This document shows positions 1 to 12,900 of a DNA stretch of 64,000 bases, piece after piece. Numbering within the stretch: position 1 is the stretch's first letter; each line of letters opens with the position of its first letter. Below the pieces are notes generated by a model. The model was not told where the DNA came from, made no database searches, and saw nothing but the letters and a program-made list of their open reading frames with translations. Both the position numbers and the translations under genes were made by a program. Origin of the DNA: Theocolax elegans (Eukaryota > Arthropoda > Insecta > Hymenoptera > Cerocephalidae); the NCBI GenBank assembly GCA_026168455.1, contig JANSJX010000008.1, forward strand, positions 496,001 to 560,000. The letters run 5' to 3'.

Positions 1-2460
1 ATTCTAATGAAAATCTGAAGAAATCGCTAGATTCTTGTAGTGAAATTTCTAGTAGGGTAATTATCTTTTTTTGCTCGGTCGGTAACCCAGCGAGAATGCC
101 ACCTCTTTAATGAATGGTTGCATCTAAAAAATGTATACATTTGGAGTTAGAAGTCAGAAAACCTCATATAAAATAAACCTTTGATTATTTTTCTAAGATT
201 TCCGAATCAATATATACAATAAAAGGTAGTGACTTTTCTAACAATACTTGTTAAATTTATTGCGTTGAATTTATAGAATTATAAAAATTTATCTTCAATT
301 TCTTAACAACACCTTTTTACCACGCAACACCCAAAAGGTCGAATTTATTGATGGCAATTAAGAAAAAATAATTCCTCAAAATAAAGTGTTCAAGTGGAAT
401 CTGAAGAAAAAAAAAAGAAACAAATGCATCAGTATCGCATATATTATTAAATATAATGAATATATAAACCATATAGGTAACAAATTTATAACAGAATAAT
501 AAGTAATTAATTATTGTTTTATATCGAGGGTACGTAAAAAGTATGTAATTATCGGTAAGGATATAGCTGCACAGTCATTCAATTGATTAACGCCTAGAGG
601 ACGGATATTTTTGTTTTGTTATAAGCAAAACATTTAGCATAAAGAATGCGTGCAAGTAAAAATTCGTTCGTCACTTCCACCCGGTAACAATAATATACAA
701 TTCTTCATTTAACAATATAAATCGCTCGATTAATTTCAAGGCTAATTTTGTACTCGGTGTACAATTCGAGCTACATATATCGCACAACAAAAAAAGTTGC
801 ACATATATAATAAAATCCATTTATTCGTTAATTTTCTTTTTACAATATACCTCGCTATATATATCAACGACGTTTTAAAAATAACGCTAAGTAAAAATCT
901 ATCTACATATTTCGCAATAAACAAAATATATGTATATCGGGTTAGCATACGTATCCATGAAATTTTAATAATAGATTGATTTTCACTTAAAGTTATATAT
1001 TTATCATAAGAAAAAAAGAGAGAAGAAAATTATTATTTCCCAATGTCGTAACGAGCAATATATAAGAGTTAATCATCGACAGGTACGTGACATTGTCACC
1101 AGCGGACGTCGAACATTCGCGAATGAGATTTTGAAAAATTACGAGAATATTCACGTCATTAGAAATTGATGGAACGACGTTGTTTGCCTACATGCATATT
1201 TTAATTATGCGAAGTAATAAACTTTTCAACGGCACATTATTACGTTATGTACCGAATGAACTTTTGATTATATTTATATATATATACACACGTAAATTAT
1301 GTATTATTATTATTATTATTATTGGGATCTAAGTCGATGCCTATACAACACCTGCGAGTGCGAGTTCGTAATAAACAACGAGTTTACGACTACATATAAG
1401 CCCGTTTAAAATTTTAAAACCATAATAATCGATCGATCGATCGATCGTTTCGTTTCGTTTACGAGCAATTTGCAAGTAATAGTTACCATTTAGAACTGTC
1501 GTGTATCATTTGTAAAAAGTTGATTTAAAGTAAATTCTGATGCATAATCTTGGTAAAAGACGTCACTAATCACAGCTAATGAAGGAGAATGGAAAACCGA
1601 TTAAATTCTAGGCTCGAGCACGATGCATATTGTGTGCGTTAGATTAATCACGTTATAATGCATATTACGACCAAGAATTTCATGAGGTGTGTATACACCA
1701 TCAAAATAATCAAATAATACATTAACTGTATTCTAGTACAAGAAAAATATATAATCGTGTTGGAGTTAGATAAAATTATTTTTTTGGACATTTTGGGTCA
1801 AAACCTCAATTTTTGGATAAAAAAAAAAGTTTTATAAATTATACTTGATGAGGATTTCACTGCACTGTCTTTGTTGAGTTTTTTTTTTCTTAATTACGTA
1901 TTTATTATTGGTTTCGATTATGGAAGCTTAGGATTAACTTAAGTTATTGTTATTATTTTTAGTTTTAAGTTCATTTAAAGTTTAGTTCTACGTACAATTA
2001 CGACATTGTTATAATGTTTCTAAACTTTTTCGTGTTTAAATAAATAAATAAAATGCTTTGATTTCTATTAGGGAACGATTAGATTTATAATCGACCAAAA
2101 ATTTACGTACATTGTATTCGCGAATACTATAAGAGAAAAAAAAAGTTTGCAACAAACTGCAGTTAATAATAGACCGATCAAATTAGAAGTTGACTCGCAT
2201 CGAAAATTAATAGATGTGTTTTAAAAAAAGACAATCGGTGCGTCCTCTGCATCGTACATATACACTTAAACTTTTGACGCGCGACTCGAACGCAAGTGAA
2301 GGCAAACGTGTCATTTCCTCGCGAAAAGACATAGTCGAACTCGTAACGAGATAATAGAGAACTCGAGCACGTTTTTTTTGTTTCTTTTGCCAGAATGATC
2401 CGAAAAAAATTTCGCGACTTACCGGAAGTGCGATAATTTACCAAAATCATTTTTTACATA

Positions 2461-3312
2461 TGGGAGATTCCACGCCAAGTGATCGGGTCGAAAAATAAAA
2501 ATAGTTTCAAATAGTTGTAACCTAGAGAAAATCATTTATAGAAAGTAAAAAACATTATCTTTTGGAATTTTATCTTATATTGGTGCAATGTTGCGGACAG
2601 AAAATTGAAATTTTTCGAAAAATTAGCATTTTTAACAATTTTTAACTCAAAAACTATCAAGTTTTTGTTACATATGTTAATTGGGAAAAATCATATAAAT
2701 TTAAAGAAGAATCTGTTAAAATTTTGTTAATTGCCTTTTTTAGAATTTGCGACCTTAAATTTTTTAATGAACCAAATTTTTGCTTGTAGCCAACAATATT
2801 ATCTTTCTTAATTTGACTCCCGACGTGTTTATCCTTGAGTCTTCTAATTCGAATTAAGGTATTTTTAATAAAATTATGAGATGTAATACATTTTATACAA
2901 AATGTCATCACTTAACGGGATCATCAGACCCAAATTACAGGAATCTGCACTTTTCATCCCAAAAATTATATCTAAAGTATTGAATTAAAAATCTGAAGTA
3001 ATTCAAACAGATAGTTTAAAACATAAGGAAGGACATGACGTTTTGATTAAAAACAAAATATAATTTTTTAAATAATTATAAAGTAAACAATTTTTGGTCG
3101 GTATAATTATTAATCAAAAAATGCTTAAACTTTTAACATTCTAATCTAATTATCGATTTAAAATTCTGGAAAAATTTGGGTATATTATTTTAAACATGCC
3201 TAAGGGCCTGACGTTCGAGGTTTTTTTAAAACATTTTTTCATTTGTTTATAAAAAGAAAGTAAAAAATAACCATTTTCTGAGTCCGATATCCTCTTAACG
3301 TCGAATCTCCCA
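2461..3312. mobile_element. Candidate inverted-repeat (MITE-like) element
   Basis: The left end TGGGAGATTCCACG is mirrored by CGTCGAATCTCCCA at the right end (13 of 14 positions complementary), and each end is flanked by TA. The length of 852 bp and lack of coding capacity suit a non-autonomous Tc1/mariner-type element. Beyond the first 14 bases the terminal match weakens, so this is tentative. Confidence 0.4.
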
Positions 3313-6300
3313 TATATATTTGCTTCCCCTGCTTTGACCAATCGCATGGGACTTTACATAGGACCAGTGGTTTTTCCAAAATGTCATTCACAAGCTTTGT
3401 CATTAATCTGTGAAATTATTCAAAACGTTCTTTAAGATGTTAATAATAAAAAAATGCACATATATATAAAATATGCGTATAAAGTATGAAATTGCAAAAA
3501 TTAAATTATGCATATTCTAGGTGAGTCATACAGTCCGTAAGTTCATTGTCGTTGAGCCTTGCGCCTCTCTCGTACCTGTAACTCTTTCCTCGAATCTCGA
3601 AACACTTTAAACCTTTACTTTGCAAAACACTGTACATCAAACTACTTACCTTGAATAGCAACGACTTCTTCTGTTTTTATTGCGATTCGAGATATAATTA
3701 CAACCTTTCCTTTAAATGTGCCTTTATTACCTTTTTATTTTTATTTTATTTTTATTAAATATATTATAGTGTCCCGTGCGTTGTTATTATTTATATCGAT
3801 AAATAGAAGAGATAAAATTAAAGGAATTCATACCTTTTCTTTGTGTGATTTACTGAATTTTACGTGTAAACTTTATAAAAATAATGATGTTTTATTCGAG
3901 TAATTATTTTTTATACTACTAAACTGATAAATTACTTTATATATTATTTACATAATTAAGAATAACATTTACTCTTATTATATTACTTATTTTTTCATGA
4001 TAATTAGTCGAATTTGACATTTAAATAAACGATTTTATTTAATAAACTGCGCGTATCCACGTAAAATGCTGATTAGTCGTATTTGTATGATATTAAATCG
4101 CTATTAATATATATAATATTCTCGATTGTTGATATCGACCATTTTTGTTACCACATTCCTAACCTACAGTGGTAAAAAGTCAGTGTATAACGTAGATGTA
4201 ATAAAATAAGCATAAATTTTATTTAAGAAAAAAAAGCGATAGAGAAACATCGTGAGCCAATGAAGGTGACAAATTTGTTTATCACTTTTTTACAAACTAA
4301 TATAAGCAGAGATCGATCTATAATTTTCTACACATTTAGACTGGATAGTAAAAAATATATAGTGCATCAATCTGATAAATAAAAATAAACTTGTGGCTAC
4401 TGATCTTGAAATAGTGTTTACACTTTCTCACTTAATACATTATTTTGCAATAAATTCAAATTGAAATTTATTAGTTATTTAAATTGGTAGAACGCATTAT
4501 ATGTTGATGGTAGAAATAACAAAAAATCTGTAAATATGTCTGGTAGTTAATAACTGATTTACATAAAGTAAATTCTTAAATCTATAATAAACTATGTGTT
4601 TGTGAAACTTAATATAGAATTTTTATATAAGATATATCCTATAACAAAATACTTTAATAGAAGGTGACAAATTTTCGTTAATAGATTAGCGTTGCTCTTA
4701 TTATATTTATCAAATTTATTTTTATTTTGCTTCTTCCTTACATTTAGAATTTTCAGTTTTATTAATTATTACAAAAATTTCAGCGAATCAAGAATTGAGT
4801 GCGATAGAAAAAATAGTATTCTTACAATTTCAAAAACTTGTTCTAAATGTTATGTAGAATTGTGTAAAAATAATTTTTAATGTAAAGATAATATTATTTT
4901 TAGCATTTGCCTAACAAGTTTCATGTATGCATAATCTTTATTTAAATATTAAGATAAATTTTAAAGTTAATTATTATAAAACTCTTTTTTTTTGTTATTT
5001 TTTTTAAACATTCGTCGCAGGGCAATTTTTGTCACGGCTTCCTAAAATTTTGCATACATTTTAATGTATGTATATGCAGTTATAAAATTGTACTGCCTTT
5101 TCTGTTTAAAATTAAATATACAAATTTTACTTACGTATTCATGCAATTAAATACATAATATTTTTTAAAACAATTATTTAAATTAATTAAATATCCGCTA
5201 TGTAAAGTTACAGATTTATATATGATATATAAATTTCCGACCCAAAACTCTTCGACAACGTTTATCCCGCAAGGAAAATTGTATTTACTACTGACTTTTG
5301 TCAGAAAATCAACAATACTTAATTCTAAAAATATCATAATAAAGTTTAAAAATTTGAAGATTATATTTCTGACTGACTATACTCAACTATTAAAAATACT
5401 ACTTATAGTAACCAATGGATTTATTAATCGAAAACTTTTATTTCTAGTCTTGCTAGTAAATATTAAATATTTGTCCTTTAATTCTTAGTAACAGTATAGT
5501 ATTAAATGAAGAATATAATCTTCTCTGATAATTAGTGGACGCTATCTACCAATTTTCATCCTAACAATTTTGATTAGTCTTTATTTTGTAAAAATTGAAA
5601 TAAGAAAAGTTGATTATTTATCGTGAAACGTTGTTGACAACATTACAAAATAACACACTTACTTATAAATTATCCTTTCCACTTGTAAGTATATCTTTAA
5701 AGGTAAAACTTAAAAAATATATAGTTAATATAACTCTTATTAAATAAAATGCCATATATCATTATATATATTTATATAAAAATACCATTACATCGTTTAA
5801 TCAAAAACACATTTGGAAGAAAAAAAATTATAATCTTAAGGTGAGGAAACTGGAGTAGTCTTGTTTACTCACGTGATTATCCTACGAACAAAGTAGGGGC
5901 ATACACACACTTTTTTTTGTTATTAATAACGTTACTAAGTCACGTAATTGCTACGAGAAAATCTCGAAAAAGTGTGATTTTCCACTAATAAATTATACCG
6001 TGTGACAAAACTCGTGAACGCCAATTACTCGGATTTTTGCGTCAATGCATCAAGTATATATAAGTTACCATATTAAAACCGAGCAACTAGCAATCTGCAA
6101 CGTAAATAAGGGAAATTGTCAACCGAATCCATCAAAATCCTTCATTTCTTGCAACGTGCATCGTTACCTACTTACGTATTTTCCACCCAAGTAAATAAGA
6201 AAAAGGACACGAATATAATGAAAAACAACAGGAGGATTTCGCTTTTACATCGTTAAAACACAAATGATTTTATCTGCATACGTTACCCGTATAGATTTAT

Positions 6301-7353
6301 ATTATATTTTTAATGTGTTTGCATATTTTGTGAAATATGTGAATTATAAACGGATGACTTAAACGAATTAATTATAATTGAACAATAAAATTAAAAAATT
6401 TCAATATATTTAAAATGAAATAAAATTTTAAGCCCCCGAGCAGAGGTTGTTTTTTTCTTTAATGAAATTACGAAAAGTTTTTAAAAAAAAATTTTCTTCT
6501 GTTACTTGAGGAACACGTATTAGAAAGTTTCGTAAAAAGGGATGCCTGATTATGCGAAAATTATTGTGCCGTGGAGATGTCGACGAAAATTCCTATTTTG
6601 AAATAAAATTTAAAATTTACGTTTTGAGGCCGCGAATAAATGGCCATGTATTGCCTCCATCGCCGATTATCACCAATTTAAAAGCATAAAAATTGAACGA
6701 TTTTAAAAAAATTTCGTTTTCATCGATTTAATTAGCTCAACGAATGTATTACATTTTTCTTTTTATTTATTTATTCATTTATTTATTGTATTATTTTATT
6801 TATTTTATTTATTTATTGTATTATTTTATTTATTTTATTAGAATTAATTAGAATTTATTAGATATATATATATATAAGTGTCGCGATAAATACAAATAAT
6901 ACACATTGAAAATAAGAGAAACGTAAGAAATTCCAATGAAACAATGAAGATAAAGAGAGTGAGAGAGTGAAGGAAGATAAGAAGCACGACCGGTGACTCG
7001 TTTAATTTCGTTAAATTGTATTTCTCATTCCACGAGTAAGCAATAATTTACTTATCCAACGGAGAACACCTTTGCATCGAGAGGTGTGTTGTTTTGAATC
7101 CACGACACGAAAATTCGTCCGAAAGAAAAAAAAGAACGCAAGATCGATCTACCCGCCGCAAGTTTACATAAGCGATAAGAGTTCAAGCCTGGATATCTTC
7201 GCGGGTGAATGACGCGAATGCTTTATCCTTACCCGAAACGAAAATAAAGGTATATACATGCCCAGTTGCATAATTCCTAAAACGTATCCATATGTATATA
7301 TATATATATAGTATAGAAAGGAATCCTTATATTTTTCACGAATTCCACGCAAA

Positions 7354-7387
<34 letters not shown>

Positions 7388-8505
7388 CGATAATTTTATC
7401 GGGTGGTCACGATGCATCTAAAACGAGTGAAAAAGAGTCACCGGGAAAAAGGTTTACGCTCGGGACATTCGGTGCATCCTAAACGAAGAGATCATCTGGC
7501 TGTGTGTGTATATATATATCGATCGTACTTAATTGAACTGCATATATATAGATACGAAGGTTTTGCGTATTCGATCGCGGTACGACAACGAAACAAAGAC
7601 CGTTCGATATGTTTATACATTCGACGACTATGTCGTAGTCGGTTCGACGACAAAAATGTCCATACAACAAATCTATCGACGTTCCTCAAGGTATATGCAG
7701 AATTTATATATCCTTATCGCCGTATAAAGGAGAAGTGGAAAGTGTACACTCATTCGTTTGAAAATAAAGTTATACCGATGTACACCACACTTATTTCGGA
7801 GTTATAGTTAAAATTTTAAAAAAATGCAACACCTGAAGAATTACTAATAACGAGGACAAAATTACGAAAAATTAACAAAAATATTACAAAAATATATTTG
7901 ATATATATATATAATTATAACAGACATATAATATCAAAAAAATTTATTGAATAATAAATGTATGATATATTTATCGGTCTTTCCGAACCAAAAATTGACT
8001 TTAAAATAAAGAAGGCTCATTTTTCTACTTGTCCACTACGGAATATATATATATATATATATGAAATGAAAAATTACCACCTTGAAAAATCTGCTCCTAA
8101 AAATCCAGGCTACTTAAATTATTATCCTGAAATTACCAATACCACTCTAAAAAAATTCACATTTCGAGGATAAAGCTTCTACTCTTCTTCAAAATTAAAA
8201 TATGAAATTCAATACGCGATTATTAATAAAATTGATTTTCTTATTGTTCTTCAAACTTGTCAAAAGCATATTATTTACTAGGGAAAGAGAGATAAATTAT
8301 ACGACTATAAATTTTTTTTCAATTTTTTATAGACGTCATCGTGTTGCGATGCGCGTACGTGTTGTCGAAGAGACGATCTAATAATTTAACCTAAGAAAAC
8401 GAAATAATCATCATTGCGCAGTAGGGGTTAGATTTCAATATTTTTTTTAGAATTTTCGTATATAAAGATCATTTCGTCGTGCATGAAAATGTATCGGTAC
8501 ATACA

Positions 8506-8722
8506 CGGAGAAAAATTTCGTATTAAAAATTACAATAGTTTGTAATAAAGAAATCACACAAAGACAAATTGAAGAAAATTATTATAGGTTACGTTTTGAA
8601 ATTTACTTTACTGTCTTACAAAAAAAAATGTAGTAAATTTAATTACAAACTGTAGTCATATTTTTACTGTAAAATATAGAAATTTTTGACAGTCTGTGTG
8701 ATTTCTTCACCAGAAATCCGGA
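8506..8722. mobile_element. MITE-like repeat, copy 1 (CGGAGAAAAATT end)
   Basis: Begins CGGAGAAAAATTTCGTATT and continues AAAAATTACAATAGTTTG...AAAGAAATCACAC. Its right part carries the reverse complement of that last motif (GTGTGATTTCTTC), giving a foldback. Related copies lie near 25,388, 34,105 and 34,951. Confidence 0.55.
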
Positions 8723-9301
8723 TTGAAGTATACTTATCTAAATAATAATCTATTGTATAAATTTTGTGTAATGAAATTAACTTTATCTTTGTGCATATTG
8801 TACACGATTAAGAAATGCAAATTGTTGGATGCAACGTCGAATTTTCTAATTTTTTTTTAAATGTTAGGCTAATCTGTGTACAGTAATAAACCGTGCTACT
8901 CTTATTGAACACTCGGTTTAATATCGATAGAAAAAATGTCTCTCACAGCTTAACGGACAAAGCTCATAAAGCGCTAAATGCTATACTTACCAGCGGTTTT
9001 TTTTTGTTTCCATCGTCTCTTTAACAAAATATAAACTCGTCGTGTATATATATACGTATATAAGAATGAATAAAACATGCTCGTGCGTCTTGAAGGTATA
9101 TTAAAAGAAAACCGAAAAAAGAGCGGAATAACACGCGTAAGATAAGTTTTTCATTGATTACACCGAGGAGTATACACGAATCAACGAGATAGATAAAATA
9201 TTTCGATAGAAACGTCAGAAAGTTTCCCGATGAATTTCCGGATTACCGGAGGAAATGTAGATGAATAAACATAAGAAGACGAAGAAGAGGAAGAAGAAAA
9301 A

Positions 9302-9338
<37 letters not shown>

Positions 9339-9339
9339 T

Positions 9340-9724
9340 CCCTGGAGCATGAGTCTTACCGAATGTTGGATAATTCCGGTTATTCGGATTGGTCAGGACT
9401 CCACGTGCCACGGCCACCACTTCGTACACTTGGTCGGTTAGAGGCGGGGGGGCCTCCGGGATCCTCGGTTATTTCTCTTGAGAGCGCGAGTCGTACACTC
9501 GCCACTTTTCTACGGTACCGTGAACCTCGCGCACCGGCACGCGACAAGCCGGCTACATAAACATATACTATCACTCTCGTTACCTCAACACTTACTCGGC
9601 TTACTCGGATTTACTTTTCGTTCTTCTAGTACCAAGTTATAGTTTTTACAATTTATATATATATATATATATATATATACATTTAAATTGCGTATCGCAA
9701 CACCGGTGAGATATCCGCGGAATC
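9340..9724 (+). promoter_or_regulatory. Putative promoter and 5' UTR of the receptor gene
   Basis: This stretch is markedly richer in G+C and CpG (about 9,390-9,555) than the surrounding AT-rich DNA, and it sits just upstream of the first coding exon. It is preceded by a (GA)n tract at 9,305-9,335, a possible GAGA-factor-type sequence, and followed by a (TA)n tract at about 9,653-9,680. A weak TATA-like CTACATAAAC lies near 9,552. No clear TATA-initiator pair is visible, so the start site is not assigned. Open frames on both strands here look like by-products of base composition. Confidence 0.4.
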
Positions 9725-9941
9725 ATGAAGGACGTAATGTCGATTTGGAGCCGGTTATCCGGTCGGCACTACTCGATCGTCAGTCAAAATGCCAAGCCTG
9801 AGGACCATCAGCAACAAAATCGTAAAGAACCAACGACTAAGCGGCACAAGAGTTTAACCCGAAAATCATCGATTGTCGTCAATCAATTCTTCTCTAATGC
9901 TATACCTATGCACGCTGACGGCAGACCCAAGTGGGCTAAAA
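9725..9941 (+). CDS. Receptor coding exon 1 (N-terminal cytoplasmic segment)
   Basis: Codes residues 1-72 plus the first base of codon 73. The ATG at 9725 is the first Met after an in-frame TGA at 9707-9709. The exon ends ...AAA A|GTAAGT, a consensus donor. The single leftover A joins GT at the next exon to make AGT (Ser), which keeps the frame into helix 1. The encoded segment is polar and basic (HQQQNRKEPTTKRHKS). Assignment to this gene rests on the strand, the matched phase 1 and the lack of an in-frame ATG in exon 2 before the helix. Over a 22-kb intron it still needs cDNA, and alternative first exons are possible. Confidence 0.8.
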
Positions 9942-12900
9942 GTAAGTCGATCTCGCTCTCGGGGATCGTCGACCCCTTTTTTACCTTTATAATTCTTATT
10001 ACACCACTCTTATACATCTATTCACTCGAAACGAGGATTTTAAAACGCGCTCTCGCTAAAATTTATTCCATTCGTTTATTTTCCCATTTTCTTGAACGCG
10101 CCTCAGCGTCTAATTAGATTTTTCTTACAACCGCACTTGACTTCTTAATTCCTTATTTTGAAAATTCTCAATGTTTTTTAAATGCTTATCTTTATAACTA
10201 ACACGTTCACAATATTGGACATGTATAATCATTTTTGACAATTTTCAAGTGCACATTTCATTACTGTTGTCGCGTGTATATTCATTTTAAAATCCTCGTT
10301 TTTAACAATTCGTACGGCACAGAGGAACGCTAAAGATTACTGTACATTTATATTATAAATATTTTTACATACCATCTCCACATTAACTGCAAAATTGAGA
10401 AACTCGATGTGTACACCCACGAAAGTACAGCGATCTTTATCGCGTTAAAATTTTTATTACATATTATACAGACATAAATTATTTTTTTAATCTGACACGA
10501 TAAACGCGCAACTTAACTTTAGTTCGCTAAGTATATTATTATAAATTACATACTTAATAAGTGTAAAATTAAAACATTTCTTATCGAGATATATTCACGA
10601 AGATATTATGTCACGGATCGTTAAGTGGTCGCTAAAATAAAAAAAAATTATTTATATGCACTCGACATATTAATAATTAAGACATAATAATTGATAACGC
10701 GTAATTATATATTCTAATTACCGACGCTCATTTAGTCAATTGCAAAATAACGAATATTCTACACATCCGAATGATCAAAATATAATTAAAAAGAATCTAT
10801 ATTTTTTGTCGCACCACAAAAATTATCGGCGATGTTATAACCTTTTTGAATAAATGTTATATGCAAAGCTTCACAATGATTTATTAGTTATAAAATATAC
10901 TGCCGCGAGCTTCTTTTTCTTCAAATATACCAACGCAACTGCAATTATTATAGATTTTCAGTGATTGATCGATCAAGATGTTATTCTTTCTTTTATTTTT
11001 TTTTTTTTTCGAGTTCGCGTATATATTATACGTTTGCAGAAAATCACGAGATTTTCAATGCTTTTTTTTTAAACGCATATTGTATTGATTTAGAGAGGAT
11101 TGTATGAATATAAAAGTGACGAAAAAAAAAAAAAATTAATGAACATTACGTTCAATTATGTGTCAGTCGTTTCGTGCGCATTTTAAAAACCTGATATATT
11201 TTGCTTGTAACGTCAGGTATTAAGTAGAATGCGCGATATATGTTTATTCAATTTTCTACAATTAATTAATTAATATCGAATGAAATTTTCTTATAAATTG
11301 ATAACAATAATAATAATAATAATAATAATAAAAGTAATACACGTGTGTGATTGATCATAGTTGTAATTACACGTTAACTTTATGCATCTTGCCTTGTTTA
11401 AATAACTCATCAATCTTATAGGTCGCGATATAACAGACTTTTATTAATTAATATTTTTGAGACACAACGCATATCGTAGTTAAAAATAATGAAAAAAAAG
11501 ATTCAACGACTTATAATTAGAGTATGGATTCACAGTTTTGTTGCGTTGAAATAAAATGAGGAAAACTATATTGGAAACGATTCGCAAGGTGCGTTACGCC
11601 GTGTGTCGCTTGAAAATAATAGACAAATCGTAATAAATAAATAATAATAAATTATAGCGATATAACCATTAAAATTTATCGAAAATGTTGCAATTCAAAG
11701 GATGCACGTTTGCGATGCGTATCCGAATCAATAGCATATTATCCAAGATAAAAAATTACAATCTTTATTAAAAATTATTAATAAAATATTCCAATCGAAG
11801 TAATGCCAATTTCATAAATTTATATATCTCGATAAAAAATATACAATTTTTCTTTACGACGACGTAGGAGTTCGGCAACACAAAAAGGTATGAATACAAA
11901 AAAAAATTGTAAAATAGAGTGCAAAACATTTTATAAAGGATGTTTTAAGATCAATTAGATTATATCTCAAAAGACTTTTAAATTTTTTTTATTACGTAAC
12001 CGCTTAAGACGTAATGTGCTATATCATTTTAAGACAACTCGCATATAAGAGATTTTTGTTTTTTTAATTATTTTAACGTCGCTGCTTTTATGCTCCCAAC
12101 GTAGTGCTAATCAGCGACAGAAGTCATACGATGTCTTTGCAAAGAATCGTTAAAAAATACATTTCCCATAGCGGTGATTGTACGTATCAATCGGTAAAGA
12201 CCGGCAATCTATACTGAGACCGCTCCGTCTCAGGCCTCGATACGAGATTTAATCTATATAACCCGATTTAACTGTAAATTACGGTTACAAAAAAATTATT
12301 ACAATTACGATAGGGCGTAATATATGCACATATTTATTTAAATTAATGTATCGATACCTAATTGACTTGTACTATATAAATCTGTATCAACAGTTAGGAG
12401 TATCTTCTCACACACGCACGCACACGCACACGCACACACACACGCACGCACGCACACACGCACGCACGCACGCACGCATGCACGCACACACGCACGCACG
12501 CACACACATACATATATATACACATACATATGTGTGTGTGTGTATATACATAAACTCATCTCGCAGGAGATATACCAGTTTTCGACACAAAAAAATCGCG
12601 TGAGTGTCGCGTGCGAGATTTTTACAACTATACACTCATCAAGAATGATTGGAGATTCCCTCGAGATTCTAGAAAAATCTTAACGACCTATTTACTGCCT
12701 ACTGATCGAATACCGGTTCAACGCGTACGCACACGCACACACACTACAGATTTTTTGTGTATATATACATATAAAAATTGCTTTCACGAATGAAACTTTA
12801 ATAGTCCTTTAATAGTCATGTCAGTTCTTATATACGACCGGCCGATATTTTCGCACCCGTTTTAAGATAAAAAAAGTCCTGCACACTCGAAAACGCATGC

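Larger units (their letters stand above)
1..9339. other. Upstream non-coding region
   Basis: AT-rich DNA with no open frame resembling a protein I recognise. It contains a (TAT)n tract at 1,302-1,323, a (GATC)n tract at 1,428-1,447, a candidate inverted-repeat element at 2,461-3,312, (TTTA)n repeats at about 6,765-6,842, CG then GA dinucleotides at 7,354-7,388, and a repeat with CGGAGAAAAATT at its left end near 8,506. The longest open frame (7,403-7,807) is repetitive in composition and judged spurious. Confidence 0.6.

Noticed and set aside
2178..2450. 90-codon minus-strand frame
   Set aside because: No domain, no neighbouring exon signals, and its length is unremarkable for a 64-kb window.
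3640..3720. Minus-strand donor-like sequence CAAG|GTAAGT at 3,650
   Set aside because: A good consensus, but no open frame, acceptor or promoter partner could be found, so a single 9-base match is not enough.
7403..7807. One of the two longest single open frames in the window (134 codons)
   Set aside because: The translation is dominated by TA-repeat-derived Ile-Tyr runs and basic residues. Other frames of the same stretch are also open, there is no domain, and it has no exon signals that stand out.
9261..9560. Open frame over the GC-rich stretch upstream of exon 1
   Set aside because: It includes the (GA)n tract read as Arg-Glu repeats, and the opposite strand is equally open. Composition explains it better than coding.
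12409..12515. Direct repeats considered as a CRISPR-like array
   Set aside because: These are simple dinucleotide and tetranucleotide repeats without unique spacers, in a eukaryotic genome.
12338..12635. Cys-Val and His-Thr repeat proteins on both strands
   Set aside because: Direct translation of the CA/CGCA microsatellite.
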